A stretch of DNA of 64,000 nt from Hyphomicrobium sp. (lineage in GTDB: Bacteria; Pseudomonadota; Alphaproteobacteria; Rhizobiales; Hyphomicrobiaceae), in contig JABFRT010000007.1 in the NCBI GenBank assembly GCA_013141015.1, positions 101,220 to 165,219 on the forward strand. Direction: 5' to 3'. A model generated the notes under the pieces. That model saw only the letters and a list, made by a program, of their open reading frames with translations. It was not told the DNA's origin and did no database searches. The position numbers and the translations under genes were made by a program. Positions 63,334 through 64,000 of this stretch are shown here, piece by piece; position 1 is the stretch's first letter; every line of letters starts with the position of its first letter.

Positions 63334-64000
63334 TTGAAGGCGTTTAGTTCCATTTTGAACCGGATCAAGTCGCTTGACCTCTCTATTGCGACGGTTGTGC
63401 TGGGGCTAATTATCCTATTCGCAGCCAATGTTTTCGCCGGCGCCCTTGGATTCTTCCTCACTTTTCGCTCGCAGGGAATACTTGCTCCATTTGGGCAAGC
63501 GATTGCCGTCTTCGGACTTTTAATACCCGCAGCAGTCATGCTGTGGTTCGGCTTGACCAAACCGGTCCGGCACCGGAGTTGGGCCGCGGCCCCGATTATT
63601 TATCTGGCTCTGCAGTTTGGATATGCAGTCGTTGCCCGGGCCAATCTCCAATTCAAACTCACAGCGGACCTCTATGCGGTACAAATTCCCGCAATCGCCC
63701 GGGAACAACGCACGGTGATCGACGATGCCGAACGTGGGGCCATGTCCGTGGTTGCCCTCGCCTATGGAAAGTTCGATCGACTGGTGGAAGTTCGCAGAAG
63801 CACCAGAGGCGGAGCAATCGAGAAAATAACGGAATGGACGATTGGCATTGCTGATGCCTGTACCAAAGAATTGAAAGATCGCTCGACCGTGCTGCGTGCT
63901 GCAGGACGCCCTCAAGAGTGTTTCATCGAGCGCCAACTCAATACAGTCCCGGATGGACTAATTTTCACTTCGAAGGAACATATCGACTACCGGAGCATTG
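63334..64000 (+). CDS. Membrane protein of unknown function (partial, 3' end beyond window)
   Basis: From a TTG at 63334, with GAGGAG about 10 bases upstream, the frame stays open to the window end (222 codons). Three hydrophobic helices are visible at about residues 18-43 (ATVVLGLIILFAANVFAG), 55-75 and 84-102. The remaining soluble part, about residues 105-222, contains TADLYAVQIPAIAREQRTVI and KITEWTIGIADACTKELKDR. I do not recognise the family. An in-frame ATG at about residue 69 would remove the first two helices and is less likely. Confidence 0.7.
   Translation, partial: MKAFSSILNRIKSLDLSIATVVLGLIILFAANVFAGALGFFLTFRSQGILAPFGQAIAVFGLLIPAAVMLWFGLTKPVRHRSWAAAPIIYLALQFGYAVVARANLQFKLTADLYAVQIPAIAREQRTVIDDAERGAMSVVALAYGKFDRLVEVRRSTRGGAIEKITEWTIGIADACTKELKDRSTVLRAAGRPQECFIERQLNTVPDGLIFTSKEHIDYRSI

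Overview
The window reads as one chromosomal segment of an alphaproteobacterium, most likely from Hyphomicrobiales (Rhizobiales). The evidence is family content and gene order: ZapA beside a DUF4164-type coiled-coil protein, the short HisG that needs HisZ, a class I fructose-bisphosphate aldolase, DUF4170 and DUF2093 proteins around a lipid A/Kdo locus, a TIGR03808-type Tat-exported repeat protein, and the alphaproteobacterial type of glutamate-cysteine ligase. Base composition is high in GC throughout. I found no rRNA, tRNA, CRISPR array, prophage or complete insertion sequence. Most of the window is ordinary core genome with compact operons; a few intergenic stretches carry dispersed palindromic repeats.

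Layout. 0-9 kb: cell division (zapA), glycolysis (gap, class I aldolase), a toxin-antitoxin pair whose toxin is broken by a stop codon, a PsiE-like membrane protein, a large YcbB-type L,D-transpeptidase, and a ThiE-like/Sel1-repeat pair. 9-13.4 kb: repeat-rich accessory stretch with an orphan Imm11-like gene and a DEAD-box helicase whose low-complexity tail is frameshifted. 13.4-21 kb: exported proteins: an MBL-fold hydrolase, a Spy-like chaperone with a Gly/His-rich tail, a YiiX-like hydrolase, three adjacent Pro/Ala-rich exported proteins sharing a short Cys motif, and a DUF900 lipoprotein. 21-28.4 kb: MeaB GTPase, a bacterial BCS1-type AAA ATPase, a C15 peptidase, the Tat-exported beta-helix protein and RecQ. 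28.4-34 kb: PilZ protein, hisG-hisZ, hisS and a CelD/BcsL-type acyltransferase. 34-41.3 kb: glcD-glcE-glcF-cobT-cobS in one direction, with a divergent LysR gene. 41.3-45.2 kb: gshA, rsmE, ubiA. 45.5-51.9 kb: lipid A/Kdo locus (DUF4170, MsbA-like exporter, a phosphatase on the other strand, a fused DUF374-WaaA protein, LpxK, DUF2093). 52-58 kb: xseA, purD, patatin, tadA, rluB-rsmD. 58-64 kb: DUF1353 lipoprotein, a frameshifted FucP-family sugar transporter, bfd-bfr with a coupled cysteine-cluster protein, fumC, and a partial membrane protein.

How the genes fit together. The envelope theme is strong: peptidoglycan 3-3 crosslinking, lipid A phosphorylation, Kdo addition and flipping, and several exported proteins of unknown function. 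Glycolate oxidation shares an overlapping-stop transcript with two late cobalamin steps. Iron storage (bfd, bfr) is coupled to a protein with a YkgJ-like cysteine cluster. Three reading-frame lesions (ochre codon in the toxin gene, frameshift in the helicase tail, frameshift in the sugar transporter) are real decay or draft-sequence errors; raw reads would settle this. The most distinctive items are the DUF374-WaaA fusion, the three-gene Cys-motif cluster, the bacterial BCS1 protein and the orphan immunity-like gene among repeats.
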